Assembly (NCBI RefSeq): GCF_001816165.1
Contig: NZ_MDZC01000090.1
Location: 118,307 to 182,306 of the forward strand
Length of the DNA: 64,000 bases
Direction: 5' to 3'
Source: Hymenobacter glacialis
GTDB taxonomy: Bacteria > Bacteroidota > Bacteroidia > Cytophagales > Hymenobacteraceae
The stretch's first letter is position 1; every line of letters begins with the position of its first letter. Below, in pieces: positions 11,706-20,905 of the stretch. The notes beneath the pieces are model-generated. The model saw only the letters and a program-made list of their open reading frames with translations. It made no database searches and was not told the DNA's origin. Both the position numbers and the translations under genes were made by a program.

Positions 11706-14294
11706 CTACATAAGGTTATAAAAAGCCTTGAGCCGGTCGTCGGTTTCCTTTTCGCGGATGTTTTGGAGAAGCGCCTTCAGGTTTGGAGACGTGGGCATGA
11801 GCAGGGCCAGGCCTCGGTAAGCCCCGAGCCGGATTTCATAGCGGGGGGCATTGCGGGCATATTTCTCCAAGGTTTTGATGCCGCTGTCGCGCTCTACGGG
11901 CGGAATACGCGTCATGAGGGTGCCAAAGGATTGGAAGTAGGCGTACAGGTCGGCCTCGGCTACGTCGGGCAGGCGGCGCAGGAACCAGCTGTACTGGTCG
12001 AGGGTGCCGTTTGTGGCGTAGTAGTTGGCCAGAGCCAGAATAAGCGGGCTGCTGGTGGTGTTGTCGAGGGTAGCCACTTGCTGGCTGGTGTTCGCGTCGG
12101 GCTTCTTGGCGAGGGCCTGAATGGCGGCGGCGGCCACCAGCGCGGAGCTGTCGCCGATGGCGGCGCCGTAGATAGGCCCGAAGGTGCCATCGGGAAAACT
12201 TGCCAGGGTGGTAATGGCCTGCGCCCGCACCCGGGGGTTGACGTCGGTGGTGGCCAGCCGCTGGATGTCTTTGCGCATGCCTTCGGGCTCGGGGCCGCGG
12301 TAGCGGCGCAGGTGGTCGAGGGCAAGCCGGCGCACGGCCCAGAACTTGTCAGTCAGGGCGTTGCGCAACAGGCCGCTCACGGCAAGTTCCGTGGTCTTGT
12401 TCTGGAGCAAGTCCAGGGCCTCCGATTTTTGCTGGTAGCTGCGGGCGTGGTAGAACTGGAATATCAGCTCGTCCTGGGTGCGCTCTTCGTCAAACTGGGC
12501 CAGTAGCTGGCTTTCGTTATCGAATTTGACCAGGCTGGGCTTCTGGTTGGCAGGCAGCACAAAGGTCTGGCTGGCTTTGGTGACGGTGATGCGGTGCTCG
12601 GTGGGCTGGTTGTTGTTGGTCCAGACGGCCACGGTGACGGGCAGACGGAAAACGGGCTGAAACAGGGTGTCCTGGGTTTGCTGCACCCGCAGCGTGACCT
12701 GGTTGTTGGCGTAGGAATGAGTGATGCGCAGCTCCGGGTGCCCGCGCTGCAGGAACCATTGGTTGAAAAACCACATCAGGTCTTCGCCGGTGGTTTCCTC
12801 AAAGGCCGTGCGCAGCTGGGAGAGCTCCACCGCCGTCTGCTTGTTTTGAATGAGGTAGCGATTGAGGGAAGCAAAGAAGGCGTCGTCGCCTACGTACTTG
12901 CGGAGCATGTGGAGCACGCGGCCTCCTTTGTCGTAGGAGTGCCGGTCGAACATGTCTTCCCGGTTGGTGTGTCGGTAACGAATAAGGGGCTCGCGCTTGG
13001 ACTGCGCTTCTTCGAGGTAGTTGTTGATTTTTATCTCCTGCACGAGGCCGGCTTCATCGGGGCCGTACTTGTGCTCGGCCCACAGCAGCTCGGAATAATC
13101 GGCGAATGATTCATTCAGGGGCAAATTAGCCCACGACTCGCTGGTGACATAATCGCCAAACCAATGATGGAACAGCTCGTGAACGATGACCGACTCGCTG
13201 GTCTGGTAGTTGGCATCCAATAGCTGGCGGCGGGTGGCCTGAATGGTGGAGCCGTGGGTGGTGGCGGTGGTGTTTTCCATGGCGCCGCTCACGTAGTCGC
13301 GCACGGCTATCTGAGCGTATTTGTCCCAGGGATATTCTACGCCCAGCTTCTTGGAGAAGAAATCGAGCATTTGGGGTGTGCGGCCAAAGATGGCGCGGGC
13401 GGTGCCGGCGTATTGCGGCTCCACGTAATAATCGACGGGCTTGCCGTGCCAGGAGTCGTTCACAACGGCAAAATCGCCGACTACCATGGAAGCGAGGTAG
13501 GGCGCGTGGGGCTGTTTTAGCTTCCAGGTGTCGGTGCGTGTGCCATCGGCGTTGGCCTTGGAGGCGGTGAGGACACCATTGGAAAGCGTTTTGAACTGCT
13601 TTTCCACCGTCATGCTGATTTCCTGCGTCATGCGCTGGTTCGGCTTGTCGATGGTGGGAAACCAGCAGGAACTGGCCTCGGTCTCGCCCTGCGTCCAGAT
13701 TTGGCGGGGCTTGTTTTTCTCGGTACCGAGGGGGTTGATAAAGTACAGGCCTTTATCGGAGGTGATGGCCGCCGAACCACCCTGGGGCAGCTCGTTGGGC
13801 TTGGCTACGTACACAATGCGCACCTGGTAGGGCGTGGTGCGCGGGTAGGGGTGGTCGAGGGCGATGACGAGCTTGCGCCGGTCGTAGGTGTAAGTGAGGA
13901 CCTTGGGTTTCTTATCGCTCACCAGCTCCACTTTCTGTATATCAAACCCCTTGGCATCGAGCGCTACTTCGGACTGCGGATAGAAATGGGAGCGCAGCGT
14001 GAGCAGGGCCGTACCCAGCAGGTGCTGCTTCTTGTAGTCGAAGCGCACGTCCAGCTTGGTGTCCACTATATCGGTGAGGATGGTGGCTGCAGGCTGCAGG
14101 GGAGCATCGGCCGGCAGCCACGACGGGACCACTAGGCCAGCAGGCGCAGGCGTTGCAACAGCAGCCGGCAATGCTTTCCTATTCGCCGGGCCCTTGGCAG
14201 CGGGCCGGCGCTGGCCGGAGGCCGGCGCTTGAGCAGCTGCCAGGAGTTGAATACATAACAACAGGCTGGTAAGGCCCGGAACCAAATACTTCAT
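11706..14294 (-). CDS. M1 family zinc metallopeptidase (aminopeptidase N-like), secreted
   Basis: An 862-aa M1 aminopeptidase. A signal peptide (MKYLVPGLTSLLLCIQLLAA) is followed by an N-terminal beta-barrel domain, the substrate-anchoring GAMEN motif (near residue 337) and the zinc site HELFHHWFGDYV with the third ligand in NESFADYSE (near residues 371-395). The C-terminal part has helical repeats resembling HEAT repeats, with no T9SS sorting domain. It should trim N-terminal residues from peptides in the periplasm. I chose ATG 14294 because it gives the signal peptide; a longer frame from 14372 would overlap the divergent gene's leader. Confidence 0.9.
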   Translation of the reverse strand: MKYLVPGLTSLLLCIQLLAAAQAPASGQRRPAAKGPANRKALPAAVATPAPAGLVVPSWLPADAPLQPAATILTDIVDTKLDVRFDYKKQHLLGTALLTLRSHFYPQSEVALDAKGFDIQKVELVSDKKPKVLTYTYDRRKLVIALDHPYPRTTPYQVRIVYVAKPNELPQGGSAAITSDKGLYFINPLGTEKNKPRQIWTQGETEASSCWFPTIDKPNQRMTQEISMTVEKQFKTLSNGVLTASKANADGTRTDTWKLKQPHAPYLASMVVGDFAVVNDSWHGKPVDYYVEPQYAGTARAIFGRTPQMLDFFSKKLGVEYPWDKYAQIAVRDYVSGAMENTTATTHGSTIQATRRQLLDANYQTSESVIVHELFHHWFGDYVTSESWANLPLNESFADYSELLWAEHKYGPDEAGLVQEIKINNYLEEAQSKREPLIRYRHTNREDMFDRHSYDKGGRVLHMLRKYVGDDAFFASLNRYLIQNKQTAVELSQLRTAFEETTGEDLMWFFNQWFLQRGHPELRITHSYANNQVTLRVQQTQDTLFQPVFRLPVTVAVWTNNNQPTEHRITVTKASQTFVLPANQKPSLVKFDNESQLLAQFDEERTQDELIFQFYHARSYQQKSEALDLLQNKTTELAVSGLLRNALTDKFWAVRRLALDHLRRYRGPEPEGMRKDIQRLATTDVNPRVRAQAITTLASFPDGTFGPIYGAAIGDSSALVAAAAIQALAKKPDANTSQQVATLDNTTSSPLILALANYYATNGTLDQYSWFLRRLPDVAEADLYAYFQSFGTLMTRIPPVERDSGIKTLEKYARNAPRYEIRLGAYRGLALLMPTSPNLKALLQNIREKETDDRLKAFYNLM

Positions 14295-14391
14295 GCCGAC
14301 AAGAACGGGCGAAAAACGCCTCAATTTCTGAATTAATTTGAGATTTGGCCTACCTTTAACCCCCGCTTCCATCCCACCCTATCCTCCTCAG

Positions 14392-14895
14392 ATGCTCCAA
14401 ATCAGCACCGGCCCCGAACAACTATGGGAAGTTGACTACCGCGCCGCCGATACTATTACGCTTAACGGACAGCCTTTTGCCTGGGATATGGCAGATTTGG
14501 GCGAAGGCCGGTTCCACGTGCTGCACGAAGGCCGTTCCTATAATGCGGAAGTTGTATCAACGGATTATGCGACGAAGAATATTGTATTAAAGATAAACGG
14601 GCAGCGCGTTGAGCTCAATGCCAAGGACCGGTTCGACCTGCTCCTCGAGCGGCTGGGCATGAGCAATGCCGCCGCCACGAAAGTAAACGAACTGAAGGCT
14701 CCCATGCCCGGTCTCATCGTTGACATTCGCGTGACGCCGGGCCAAACCGTGCAGAAAGGCGACCCGCTGCTGGTGTTGGAGGCCATGAAGATGGAAAACA
14801 TTCTGAAAGCACCGGCCGACGGCACCATTGCCGGCCTAAAGGTGAACCTGCGCGACAACGTGCAAAAAGGCCAGGTTCTGGTACAGTTCGCGTAA
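14392..14895 (+). CDS. biotin carboxyl carrier (biotinyl-lipoyl domain) protein
   Basis: A 167-aa biotin carrier subunit. The N-terminal ~85 residues are a beta-rich domain of unknown role, and a flexible segment leads to the biotinyl domain with APMPGLIVDIRV and the biotin attachment site EAMKMEN. It would carry CO2 for a biotin-dependent acyl-CoA (acetyl- or propionyl-CoA) carboxylase whose catalytic subunits are not in this window. I use ATG 14392 (MLQISTGPEQ) because the upstream 18 residues are low-complexity leader sequence. It lies 42 bp before pyrH. Confidence 0.85.
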   Translation: MLQISTGPEQLWEVDYRAADTITLNGQPFAWDMADLGEGRFHVLHEGRSYNAEVVSTDYATKNIVLKINGQRVELNAKDRFDLLLERLGMSNAAATKVNELKAPMPGLIVDIRVTPGQTVQKGDPLLVLEAMKMENILKAPADGTIAGLKVNLRDNVQKGQVLVQFA

Positions 14896-14937
14896 AGGCC
14901 AGCCCTCCCCTACCTAACATTCCTCAATTACCTCGCC

Positions 14938-15738
14938 TTGAAATATACCCGCATCCTCCTCAAACTCAGCGGCGAAGCGCTGATGGGCCAACAGCAATAC
15001 GGCATCGATGCCGAGCGGCTGATGCAGTACGCGTCTGAAATCAAGTCCGTAGCAGCCACCGGTGTGCAAGTTGCCGTCGTTATTGGCGGTGGCAACATTT
15101 ACCGTGGCGTACAAGCCGAAGCTTTTGGCCTCGACCGAGTGCAGGGCGACTACATGGGCATGCTCGCTACGGTTATCAACTCCATGGCCCTGCAAAGCGC
15201 TTTGGAGAAACTGGAAGTGAGCACCCGCCTGCTTTCCGGCCTCACCATTCAGCGGGTGTGCGAGCCCTACATCCGGCGGCGTGCCGTGCGGCACCTGGAA
15301 AAGGGACGGGTGGTTATTTTCGGGGCCGGCATTGGCTCGCCGTACTTCACCACCGACTCGGCTGCCTCGCTGCGGGCCATTGAGATTGAAGCCGACGTGG
15401 TGTTAAAGGGCACCCGGGTAGACGGTATTTATACTGCCGACCCCGAGAAAGACCCCACGGCTACCCGCTACGACGAAATAACCTTCGACGAGGTCCTCAG
15501 CAAGAACCTGAATGTGATGGACATGACGGCCTTCACGCTTTGCAAAGAGAATAACCTGCCCATTATTGTATTCGATATGAACACACCGGGCAACCTGGAG
15601 CGCCTCCTGAACGGCGAGACAATGGGCACCCTGGTAAGCATGGGCGGCGAAGGCCGGCGCAATGCCAAAAAAGCTATTTTGACGCCCGTGCTACCTCCTT
15701 TGCAGCCCCTAGTAGGCAACCAGGCGGAGCAAGCTTAA
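14938..15738 (+). CDS. pyrH: UMP kinase
   Basis: A hexameric UMP kinase converting UMP to UDP. It shows the N-terminal [11 protein letters not shown], the glycine loop [10 protein letters not shown], the UMP site around [16 protein letters not shown], and TDSAA. The start is TTG 14938, in line with the family N-terminus. At 266 aa it is about 25-30 residues longer than usual; the extra C-terminal tail ([20 protein letters not shown] onward) has no family counterpart I recognise. It precedes frr, a common pyrH-frr pairing. Confidence 0.93.
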   Translation: MKYTRILLKLSGEALMGQQQYGIDAERLMQYASEIKSVAATGVQVAVVIGGGNIYRGVQAEAFGLDRVQGDYMGMLATVINSMALQSALEKLEVSTRLLSGLTIQRVCEPYIRRRAVRHLEKGRVVIFGAGIGSPYFTTDSAASLRAIEIEADVVLKGTRVDGIYTADPEKDPTATRYDEITFDEVLSKNLNVMDMTAFTLCKENNLPIIVFDMNTPGNLERLLNGETMGTLVSMGGEGRRNAKKAILTPVLPPLQPLVGNQAEQA

Positions 15739-15826
15739 AAATTTGAATGTTGAGTTTTGAGTTTCCCAACAGACTCAACTCAGCTTAATTGTCATTCAAC
15801 ACTCAATCCTTAAAATTCAACACTTC
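15739..15826. repeat. AT-rich repeat words between pyrH and frr
   Basis: The 94-bp gap holds several related words (TTGAATGTTGAG, GTTGAGTTTTGAG, CATTCAACACTCAAT, AAAATTCAACACT) on both strands. They can pair imperfectly into a hairpin and include the perfect 6-bp pair TTGAGT/ACTCAA. It looks like a degenerate dispersed Bacteroidota intergenic palindrome; its function is unknown. Confidence 0.45.
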
Positions 15827-15832
15827 CAAAAA

Positions 15833-16396
15833 ATGGACGAAGAAATTCAGTTTTACCTCGACGAGCTTGCTGAATCAATGGGCAAGGCACTGGCGCACGT
15901 AAACGTGGAGATGAGCCGGATTCGGGCGGGCAAGGCCTCGCCGGCAATGCTGGACGGCCTGCGCGTGGACTACTACGGTACGGCTACCCCCATCAGCCAG
16001 ATTGCTACTGTTACGGCTCCCGACGCCCGCTCCCTGCTCATCAAGCCCTGGGAGAAGAACATGGTGGTGGAAGTAGCCAAGGCCATCAAAAACAGCGACC
16101 TGGGCCTGAACCCGGTTTCGGATGCCGATGGTGTGCGTCTCAACATTCCGGCCATGACCGAGGAGCGGCGCCGGGAACTGGTGAAGCAGGCCAAAAATGA
16201 GTCGGAAGCCGGCAAGGTGCGGGTTCGTGGCATCCGCAAGGACGTGAACGAGTCGCTGCGCAAGCTGCTGAAAGACGGTGCTTCGGAAGATGCCGTGAAA
16301 AGCGCCGAAGAAAAGGTGCAGAAAACCACGGACTCTTACATTGCGGAAGTTGAAAAGACTCTTAGCAAGAAGGAGAGCGAAATCATGACCATCTGA
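15833..16396 (+). CDS. frr: ribosome recycling factor
   Basis: A 187-aa RRF, normal length. The three-helix-bundle landmarks are MSRIRAGKASPAMLDGLRVDYYG (about residues 25-47), the hinge segment with DARSLLIKPWEKN, and the C-terminal helices rich in Lys/Glu. With EF-G it splits post-termination ribosomes. A strong bidirectional terminator follows at 16415-16454, separating it from the convergent nadD-gmk unit. Confidence 0.97.
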   Translation: MDEEIQFYLDELAESMGKALAHVNVEMSRIRAGKASPAMLDGLRVDYYGTATPISQIATVTAPDARSLLIKPWEKNMVVEVAKAIKNSDLGLNPVSDADGVRLNIPAMTEERRRELVKQAKNESEAGKVRVRGIRKDVNESLRKLLKDGASEDAVKSAEEKVQKTTDSYIAEVEKTLSKKESEIMTI

Positions 16397-16414
16397 TTTG
16401 GTCAATTTGAAGAC

Positions 16415-16454
16415 AAAAAAGGAGCCCGGCGAACTATCGTCGGGCTCCTTTTTT
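16415..16454. terminator. bidirectional terminator between frr and nadD
   Basis: A perfect 8-bp GC-rich stem (GGAGCCCG with CGGGCTCC) extended by an A6 run on one side and a T6 run on the other, with a 12-nt loop. It serves both convergent transcripts. Confidence 0.9.
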
Positions 16455-16476
16455 GGAATGTCATTTTGAAGGCGCT

Positions 16477-17055
16477 TCACATCGTAAATACCCGGTGCAG
16501 CTCTTCTTCGATGGCAGCTGGCACGAGGTAGCGAATGCTGCGGCCGGTGCGCAGGCTCTCGCGGATGTAGGTGGCCGAAATATCGAGCAAAGGCGCCTGC
16601 AGGACCTGCACCCGGGGAAACCGGGCTACGTCCTGTATTTCGGTCCCGGGGCGAGGGTACACGTAAATGTCGACTTCCGCGAGCAGGCGTACAGACTCCT
16701 GCCAGCGCGGAAGGCCGGGCAGGTTGTCGGCCCCCATCAGCAGCACAAAATCGTGGGTGGGGTGGCGCTGGCGCAGGGCGTCGAACGTGGCGATGGTGTA
16801 GCTGGGGCGCGGCAGGCTAAACTCGATGTTTTCGGCGCGCAGGCGCGGGTTGCCGGCCAGAGCCAGTTCAACGAGGCGCAGGCGCTCGGAGTCGGGCAGC
16901 AGGTCGGCTACGGCTTTGAAGGGGCTATGGGGCGATACCACCAGCCAGACCTCGGCCAAATCGGTGCGGGTAGCAAAGTGCTCCGCCAGGATGAGGTGGC
17001 CAATATGCACGGGGTTGAACGAGCCGAAAAGCAGGCCAATTCGGGGGCCACTCAT
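16477..17055 (-). CDS. nadD: nicotinate-nucleotide adenylyltransferase
   Basis: A 192-aa NadD of the nucleotidyltransferase fold. The ATP-binding motif GSFNPVHIGH (residues ~11-20) and the C-terminal ISATYIRESLRTG motif are both present, and ADNLPGLPRWQ lies between. It adenylates nicotinate mononucleotide in NAD synthesis. Its start overlaps the stop of gmk by 4 bp, so the two are translationally coupled. Confidence 0.93.
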   Translation of the reverse strand: MSGPRIGLLFGSFNPVHIGHLILAEHFATRTDLAEVWLVVSPHSPFKAVADLLPDSERLRLVELALAGNPRLRAENIEFSLPRPSYTIATFDALRQRHPTHDFVLLMGADNLPGLPRWQESVRLLAEVDIYVYPRPGTEIQDVARFPRVQVLQAPLLDISATYIRESLRTGRSIRYLVPAAIEEELHRVFTM

Positions 17056-17636
17056 ACGATGGCAGGTTCGACGCTAACGAAATCACGGACCAGCTTCTCG
17101 GCGTGGGCCGTGGCTTCGTCCAGTTTGTCGTTGACCACGGTCACGTCGAACCGGTCTTCGAACGCGAGCTCAAAATTGGCCTTGTATACCCGCGAAGAAA
17201 TACTGGATTGGGAGTCGGTAGCACGGGCCTGCAGGCGCTGCTCCAATACTTCAATGGACGGCGGGCGGACGAAAATAGCCAGGGCGCGGTCCTTGTAAAA
17301 TTCTTTGATGCTGAGGCCGCCTTTCACGTCCACATCAAGGATAGCATGCTTGCCACTGTCCCAGATGCGTTCGATTTCGGACTTCAGCGTGCCATAAAAG
17401 GCTCCTTCGTACACTTCCTCCCATTCCACAAATTCGTCGTGCCGAATTTTGTCTTGGAAATCCTGTACGGAAATAAAGTGGTAGTCTTTGCCATTGGCCT
17501 CGGAACGACCGCGGCGGTCGCGCGTGCATGCCGAAATGGAAAAGCTCAACTCCGGCACCCGCTCCATAAGCCGATGCACGATGGTGGTTTTTCCAGCGCC
17601 CGAAGGCGCCGAAAACACGATGATTTTGCCTTGCAT
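17052..17636 (-). CDS. gmk: guanylate kinase
   Basis: A 194-aa guanylate kinase phosphorylating GMP to GDP. The P-loop APSGAGKTT (residues 10-18), the GMP-binding SISACTRDRRGRSEANGKDYHF region and the ALDVDVKGG-like segment ILDVDVKGGLSIK are visible. It is the first gene of the gmk-nadD unit on the minus strand. Confidence 0.95.
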   Translation of the reverse strand: MQGKIIVFSAPSGAGKTTIVHRLMERVPELSFSISACTRDRRGRSEANGKDYHFISVQDFQDKIRHDEFVEWEEVYEGAFYGTLKSEIERIWDSGKHAILDVDVKGGLSIKEFYKDRALAIFVRPPSIEVLEQRLQARATDSQSSISSRVYKANFELAFEDRFDVTVVNDKLDEATAHAEKLVRDFVSVEPAIV

Positions 17637-17664
17637 CGCGCAAAGCTAGCTAGTAGCTCCGGTA

Positions 17665-17964
17665 TTAGGCCATCTGGGCACCCACATGTGCCAAAATGGA
17701 GTCGTGCAGGCTCACAGGGCTGTGCCGGCGGGACACGCGCTGGTTTAGGAAACCAATGAAAATTTGCTGCTTCTTGATGTCGTCGAAGCAGGGCGAGCAG
17801 TCGCTGGCGTTGTCGTAGAGGTAGTCTTCGTCCTCCGCCGTCACGGGCTGGCCTTCGATGAGTTGGTCTAATACAGTATTCACGCGTTCACAGTCGGGGC
17901 CGTTGTCGGGGGAAGTGGCAACGGAGGCCGACGCATTGGTTGAAGTAGTAGCAGATTGGTCCAT
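17665..17964 (-). CDS. probable anti-sigma factor (zinc-binding, cytoplasmic)
   Basis: A 99-aa acidic protein with the pattern DCERVNTVLDQLIEG...ASDCSPCFDDI, placing cysteines as in the zinc-associated anti-sigma fold. It has no transmembrane segment, so it would act in the cytoplasm. It is encoded 86 bp after the ECF sigma factor on the same strand, the usual partner position. I use ATG 17964 because the upstream residues to 18027 are not conserved-looking and lie in the spacer. The assignment rests mainly on cysteine pattern and context. Confidence 0.65.
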   Translation of the reverse strand: MDQSATTSTNASASVATSPDNGPDCERVNTVLDQLIEGQPVTAEDEDYLYDNASDCSPCFDDIKKQQIFIGFLNQRVSRRHSPVSLHDSILAHVGAQMA

Positions 17965-18050
17965 AGTTGAAACGAAGAAACAAGGTGAGAAACAGGTATA
18001 TGTGGAACGATGGAGGAAACGCGCCACCGCGGAAGCTGCTGTTCGGGAGG

Positions 18051-18695
18051 TTAATTATTTTCAGCCTCGGTTAGTTCCGCTTCGTCATCAATTGCATCAT
18101 TGCCATATCCCATTGACTGCGCGTATTTCTCGAGCTTATCCTTGAGAAAATTGCGGGCCCGGTGCAGGCGCGAACGCACGGTACCAATCGGAATATCAAG
18201 CACTTTGGCCATTTCCTCGTAGGTAAAACCTTCGAGGTCACACAGGATGATGACCGTGCGAAAATCGACGGGCAAAGAATTCAGCGCACTGGCTACTTCG
18301 TCGCCAATCAAATCGCGGGCGGACTGCTGACGCATGTCGGACGACGAAGCACCAATTTCGCCTTCCGCCTCCACATCATCGGGGTTGTAATACCCTTCTA
18401 TTTCGCTGTAATCGACTTTGGCGGGCTGCTTGCTCTTCTTGCGGAAGTCGTTGATGAACGAGTTCTTGAGAATGCGAAAAAGCCAGGCCTTGGCATTGGT
18501 ACCGGGCTCGAAGTATTCAAAAAAGCGGTACGCCTTGAGGTAGGTTTCCTGCACCAAGTCGTTGGCATCGTCCTCGTCGAGGGTGAGGCGATAGGCAAAG
18601 TTGTAGAGCGGGTCGAGCACGGGCATCAGCTCGGCCTGAAAGCGCCGGTCTTTTTCCTCTTTACTCAGTTTAACCCGTTCGGGAGAATCGCTCAT
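18051..18695 (-). CDS. RNA polymerase ECF-type sigma factor
   Basis: A 214-aa sigma-70 family factor. Region 2 holds DPLYNFAYRLTLDEDDANDLVQETYLKAYRFF, split here as residues ~28-60, followed by AKAWLFRILKNSFIND. A linker of about 45 acidic residues leads to region 4, LPVDFRTVIILCDLEGFTYEEMA with the helix-turn-helix IPIGTVRSRLHRAR. It redirects RNA polymerase to a stress or envelope regulon; the exact regulon is not shown. Its probable anti-sigma lies immediately downstream. A candidate promoter lies at 18752-18784. Confidence 0.92.
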   Translation of the reverse strand: MSDSPERVKLSKEEKDRRFQAELMPVLDPLYNFAYRLTLDEDDANDLVQETYLKAYRFFEYFEPGTNAKAWLFRILKNSFINDFRKKSKQPAKVDYSEIEGYYNPDDVEAEGEIGASSSDMRQQSARDLIGDEVASALNSLPVDFRTVIILCDLEGFTYEEMAKVLDIPIGTVRSRLHRARNFLKDKLEKYAQSMGYGNDAIDDEAELTEAENN

Positions 18696-18751
18696 ACAGG
18701 TGGGCGGGGGGAATTGTAGGCCGAAACCTACGAAATAATAGCTGACTGGGA

Positions 18752-18784
18752 CAAAATTAGCTGAAACAATATCCGACTACCAAA
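18752..18784 (-). promoter_or_regulatory. candidate promoter of the sigma factor gene
   Basis: On the minus strand TTTG (18784-18781), a 21-nt spacer and TAATTTTG (18759-18752) fit the TTTG/TAnnTTTG promoter with slightly long spacing. The predicted leader is about 50 nt. The rest of the 18696-18985 gap shows nothing recognisable. Confidence 0.5.
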
Positions 18785-18985
18785 GCAGCCGGAGTGCTTC
18801 GCGCCGGGTTTCTGCTGCGCTGAACTTCCAGCTACACAATAACTCAGCAGGTTGCTTTGGGCGATAAACTGCCCACGGCATTGCTGCTTTTGGCAGGCAA
18901 TACTGCTTCCTGTACGGATTACGGCGCCGGGTTGGTTGCATCGCCAGCAACGAGCACCAGACTAACGGCACAAAACAGCTATTGT

Positions 18986-20032
18986 TTAGCAGGGCTCCAT
19001 CGGTCTGAGGGGTAGCCAAGAAAGTACCTGAGTGGCTACCGCCAGGGGCGTAATGGCCCGGATGCAGTGGCACGCGGCTGGCACGGTGCGGCAGTCGTCG
19101 CAGGCGGGCTTGTCGAATACCATGAATTCGGCGTGCGGGCCCAGCGGGCCCCAGCGTCCCGGGTGCATGGGCCGAATGGGCGGATACAGCCCCAGCGCGT
19201 GTCGCCCCAGCGCTGCCGCCAGGTGCAGCGGCCCGGTGCTGCCCGCCACCAGCCCATCGGCCCCGGCAATGAAGGCCAGGAATTGCGGCAGGGTAAGCTG
19301 ACCCGTGAGGTCGGCCGCAAGGCAAGCGGCGTGCTGCTGCCGCCACTCGGCAAGCTCTTCCCCTTCGGCGGCGGTGCCGGTGATGAAGACCCGGTGGCCG
19401 GCCTGGTGCAGCAGGCGAGCAAGCTGGCCGAAATTGTCGAGCCCCCACTCCCGGGCGCTGCCCCGGCTGCGCGGATGCAGGATAATGTTGAGCTGGCCAG
19501 CGTGGCGGGCCTGCAGCAACATCTGCAACTCTGCGGCGAGCGGCTCGGCGGGGTGCAAGCGCACCAAGCTGGCTATTTCGGACAGGGCGAGCGGCTCGCT
19601 GAAGCCCAGCGGCTGGAGCAGCTGCAGGTTCAGCTGGGCTTCGTGCAGGGGCGAGTGGCGGCGGCTGAGTGCCACCAAGCGGTTGCAGGTAAGCCAGTGC
19701 TGCCAGCGGTTGCGGGTGCCAATGCGAACGGGAATGCCGGCCTCTTGGGCCAGGCGGGCGAGCCGCTTGTTGGGGAAGATGTGCACGATGGCGGCCGCCT
19801 GGTAGGCGCGTAGAGTCGCAACCTGAGTTGCTTCCGGCTGCTGCAGCAACTCGTCCAGGTTCAGAAACGCATCGACCCAGGGGCAGGCCGCGGCCACCGG
19901 GGCCGTGTAGGTGCGGCCAATAAGCACCACCCGGCAGCCAGGGTGGCGCTGCTTGAGCTGGCCGCACACGGGCAGAGTCAGGACTACGTCGCCGATGGCA
20001 TCGGTGCGGGACACGAGGAAGGTCTGGCTCAT
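18986..20032 (-). CDS. glycosyltransferase family 9 (LPS heptosyltransferase-like)
   Basis: A 348-aa GT-B fold enzyme of the ADP-heptose:LPS heptosyltransferase family. The N-terminus FLVSRTDAIGDVVLTLPV and the C-terminal nucleotide-sugar region with GSTGPLHLAAALG are the family marks. It should add a sugar to the LPS core on the inner face of the inner membrane. I use ATG 20032, which overlaps the stop of the upstream glycosyltransferase by 4 bp; the longer frame to 20443 is an overlap artefact. The C-terminal segment CDDCRTVPAACHCI is Cys-rich. Confidence 0.88.
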   Translation of the reverse strand: MSQTFLVSRTDAIGDVVLTLPVCGQLKQRHPGCRVVLIGRTYTAPVAAACPWVDAFLNLDELLQQPEATQVATLRAYQAAAIVHIFPNKRLARLAQEAGIPVRIGTRNRWQHWLTCNRLVALSRRHSPLHEAQLNLQLLQPLGFSEPLALSEIASLVRLHPAEPLAAELQMLLQARHAGQLNIILHPRSRGSAREWGLDNFGQLARLLHQAGHRVFITGTAAEGEELAEWRQQHAACLAADLTGQLTLPQFLAFIAGADGLVAGSTGPLHLAAALGRHALGLYPPIRPMHPGRWGPLGPHAEFMVFDKPACDDCRTVPAACHCIRAITPLAVATQVLSWLPLRPMEPC

Positions 20033-20793
20033 GCTTCGGCTTGCTCGGTGCGGGTTTTCAGCTTGGCGAATTTCAGGAACACGCCCCAGGCCGAGATGCC
20101 GGCAATGCACAGGCCCGCGAACCCATCGAGCAGGCCCAGCCGGAAGAAATAGCCGTGCACGAATTTCCAGAGCGGCTTGAGCAGCAGGTGGAACCAAGTA
20201 ACGTTGGTTTTGCCGCGCAGGGCCAGCTCCTGGGCCGTAATGCTGGTGAACTTGTTGAGCTGGCTGACGTGCTGCGCAATGCTGTGGTAGCTGTAGTGTA
20301 GGGCGTGGCCGGCGAGCAGGCCAGTAGTCAGGCCGGCGTTCACTTCGAATTTCTCGTGCAGGAGCAAGCCGGTCCAGCGGCCCAGGCGGCGGTCGTAGAG
20401 GCGCAGCTTGCGGTCGGGGTACCAGCCGCCGTGGCGCACCCAATGGCCGCAGTAGTTGGTGAGGCGGGCGAGGCTGTAGGCGGCGTGCTGCCAGTTGGCC
20501 CGGGCAGCTTTGATGGACGCCCGCAGCTCGTCGGTCAGTACTTCGTCAGCGTCGAGCTGCAGCACGTGGTCGAACCGGGCCTGGGTGGTGGCGTAGTTTT
20601 TCTGCGCTACGTAGCCGGCGAAGGCGTGCTGCACCACGCGGGCACCGTGCTGCCGGCAGATGTCCACGGTGTTGTCGGTGGAGAAAGAATCTACCACTAC
20701 CACGTCATCTGCTACGTCGCCCAGCGCCTGGAGGCAGCGGGCAATGTTGGCCGCTTCGTTGAAGGTGATGATGACGACGGAGAGAGGAACCAC
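20029..20793 (-). CDS. glycosyltransferase family 2 (LPS core WaaE/KdtX-like)
   Basis: A 254-aa GT-A enzyme. It begins LSVVIITFNEAANIARCLQAL and shows the nucleotide-binding DSFSTDNT and the metal-binding LQLDADE, and NYCGHWVRHGGWYPDRKLRL is typical of the lipopolysaccharide core beta-glucosyltransferase branch. The C-terminus has hydrophobic helices (about residues 205-240). It is coupled to the family 9 enzyme through a 4-bp overlap, so both probably act on the same glycan. A TACCTTTG element at 20825-20832 may be its -7 box, but no matching -33 box was seen. Confidence 0.88.
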   Translation of the reverse strand: MVPLSVVIITFNEAANIARCLQALGDVADDVVVVDSFSTDNTVDICRQHGARVVQHAFAGYVAQKNYATTQARFDHVLQLDADEVLTDELRASIKAARANWQHAAYSLARLTNYCGHWVRHGGWYPDRKLRLYDRRLGRWTGLLLHEKFEVNAGLTTGLLAGHALHYSYHSIAQHVSQLNKFTSITAQELALRGKTNVTWFHLLLKPLWKFVHGYFFRLGLLDGFAGLCIAGISAWGVFLKFAKLKTRTEQAEA

Positions 20794-20905
20794 GCGGGGA
20801 ATGGCAATAAGGAGCCGGGGGAGGCAAAGGTAATAGCGGGACGAGGGGCTTTGAACCCCATCTTTACCCCCCTAACTGCTTCCTACGCTGTCCACTCATT
20901 TCTTC

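Noticed and set aside
18777..19967. 396-codon minus-strand frame overlapping the family 9 glycosyltransferase
   Set aside because: Same strand, different frame; Pro/Arg/Ala-rich noise, while the other frame carries the full family signature.
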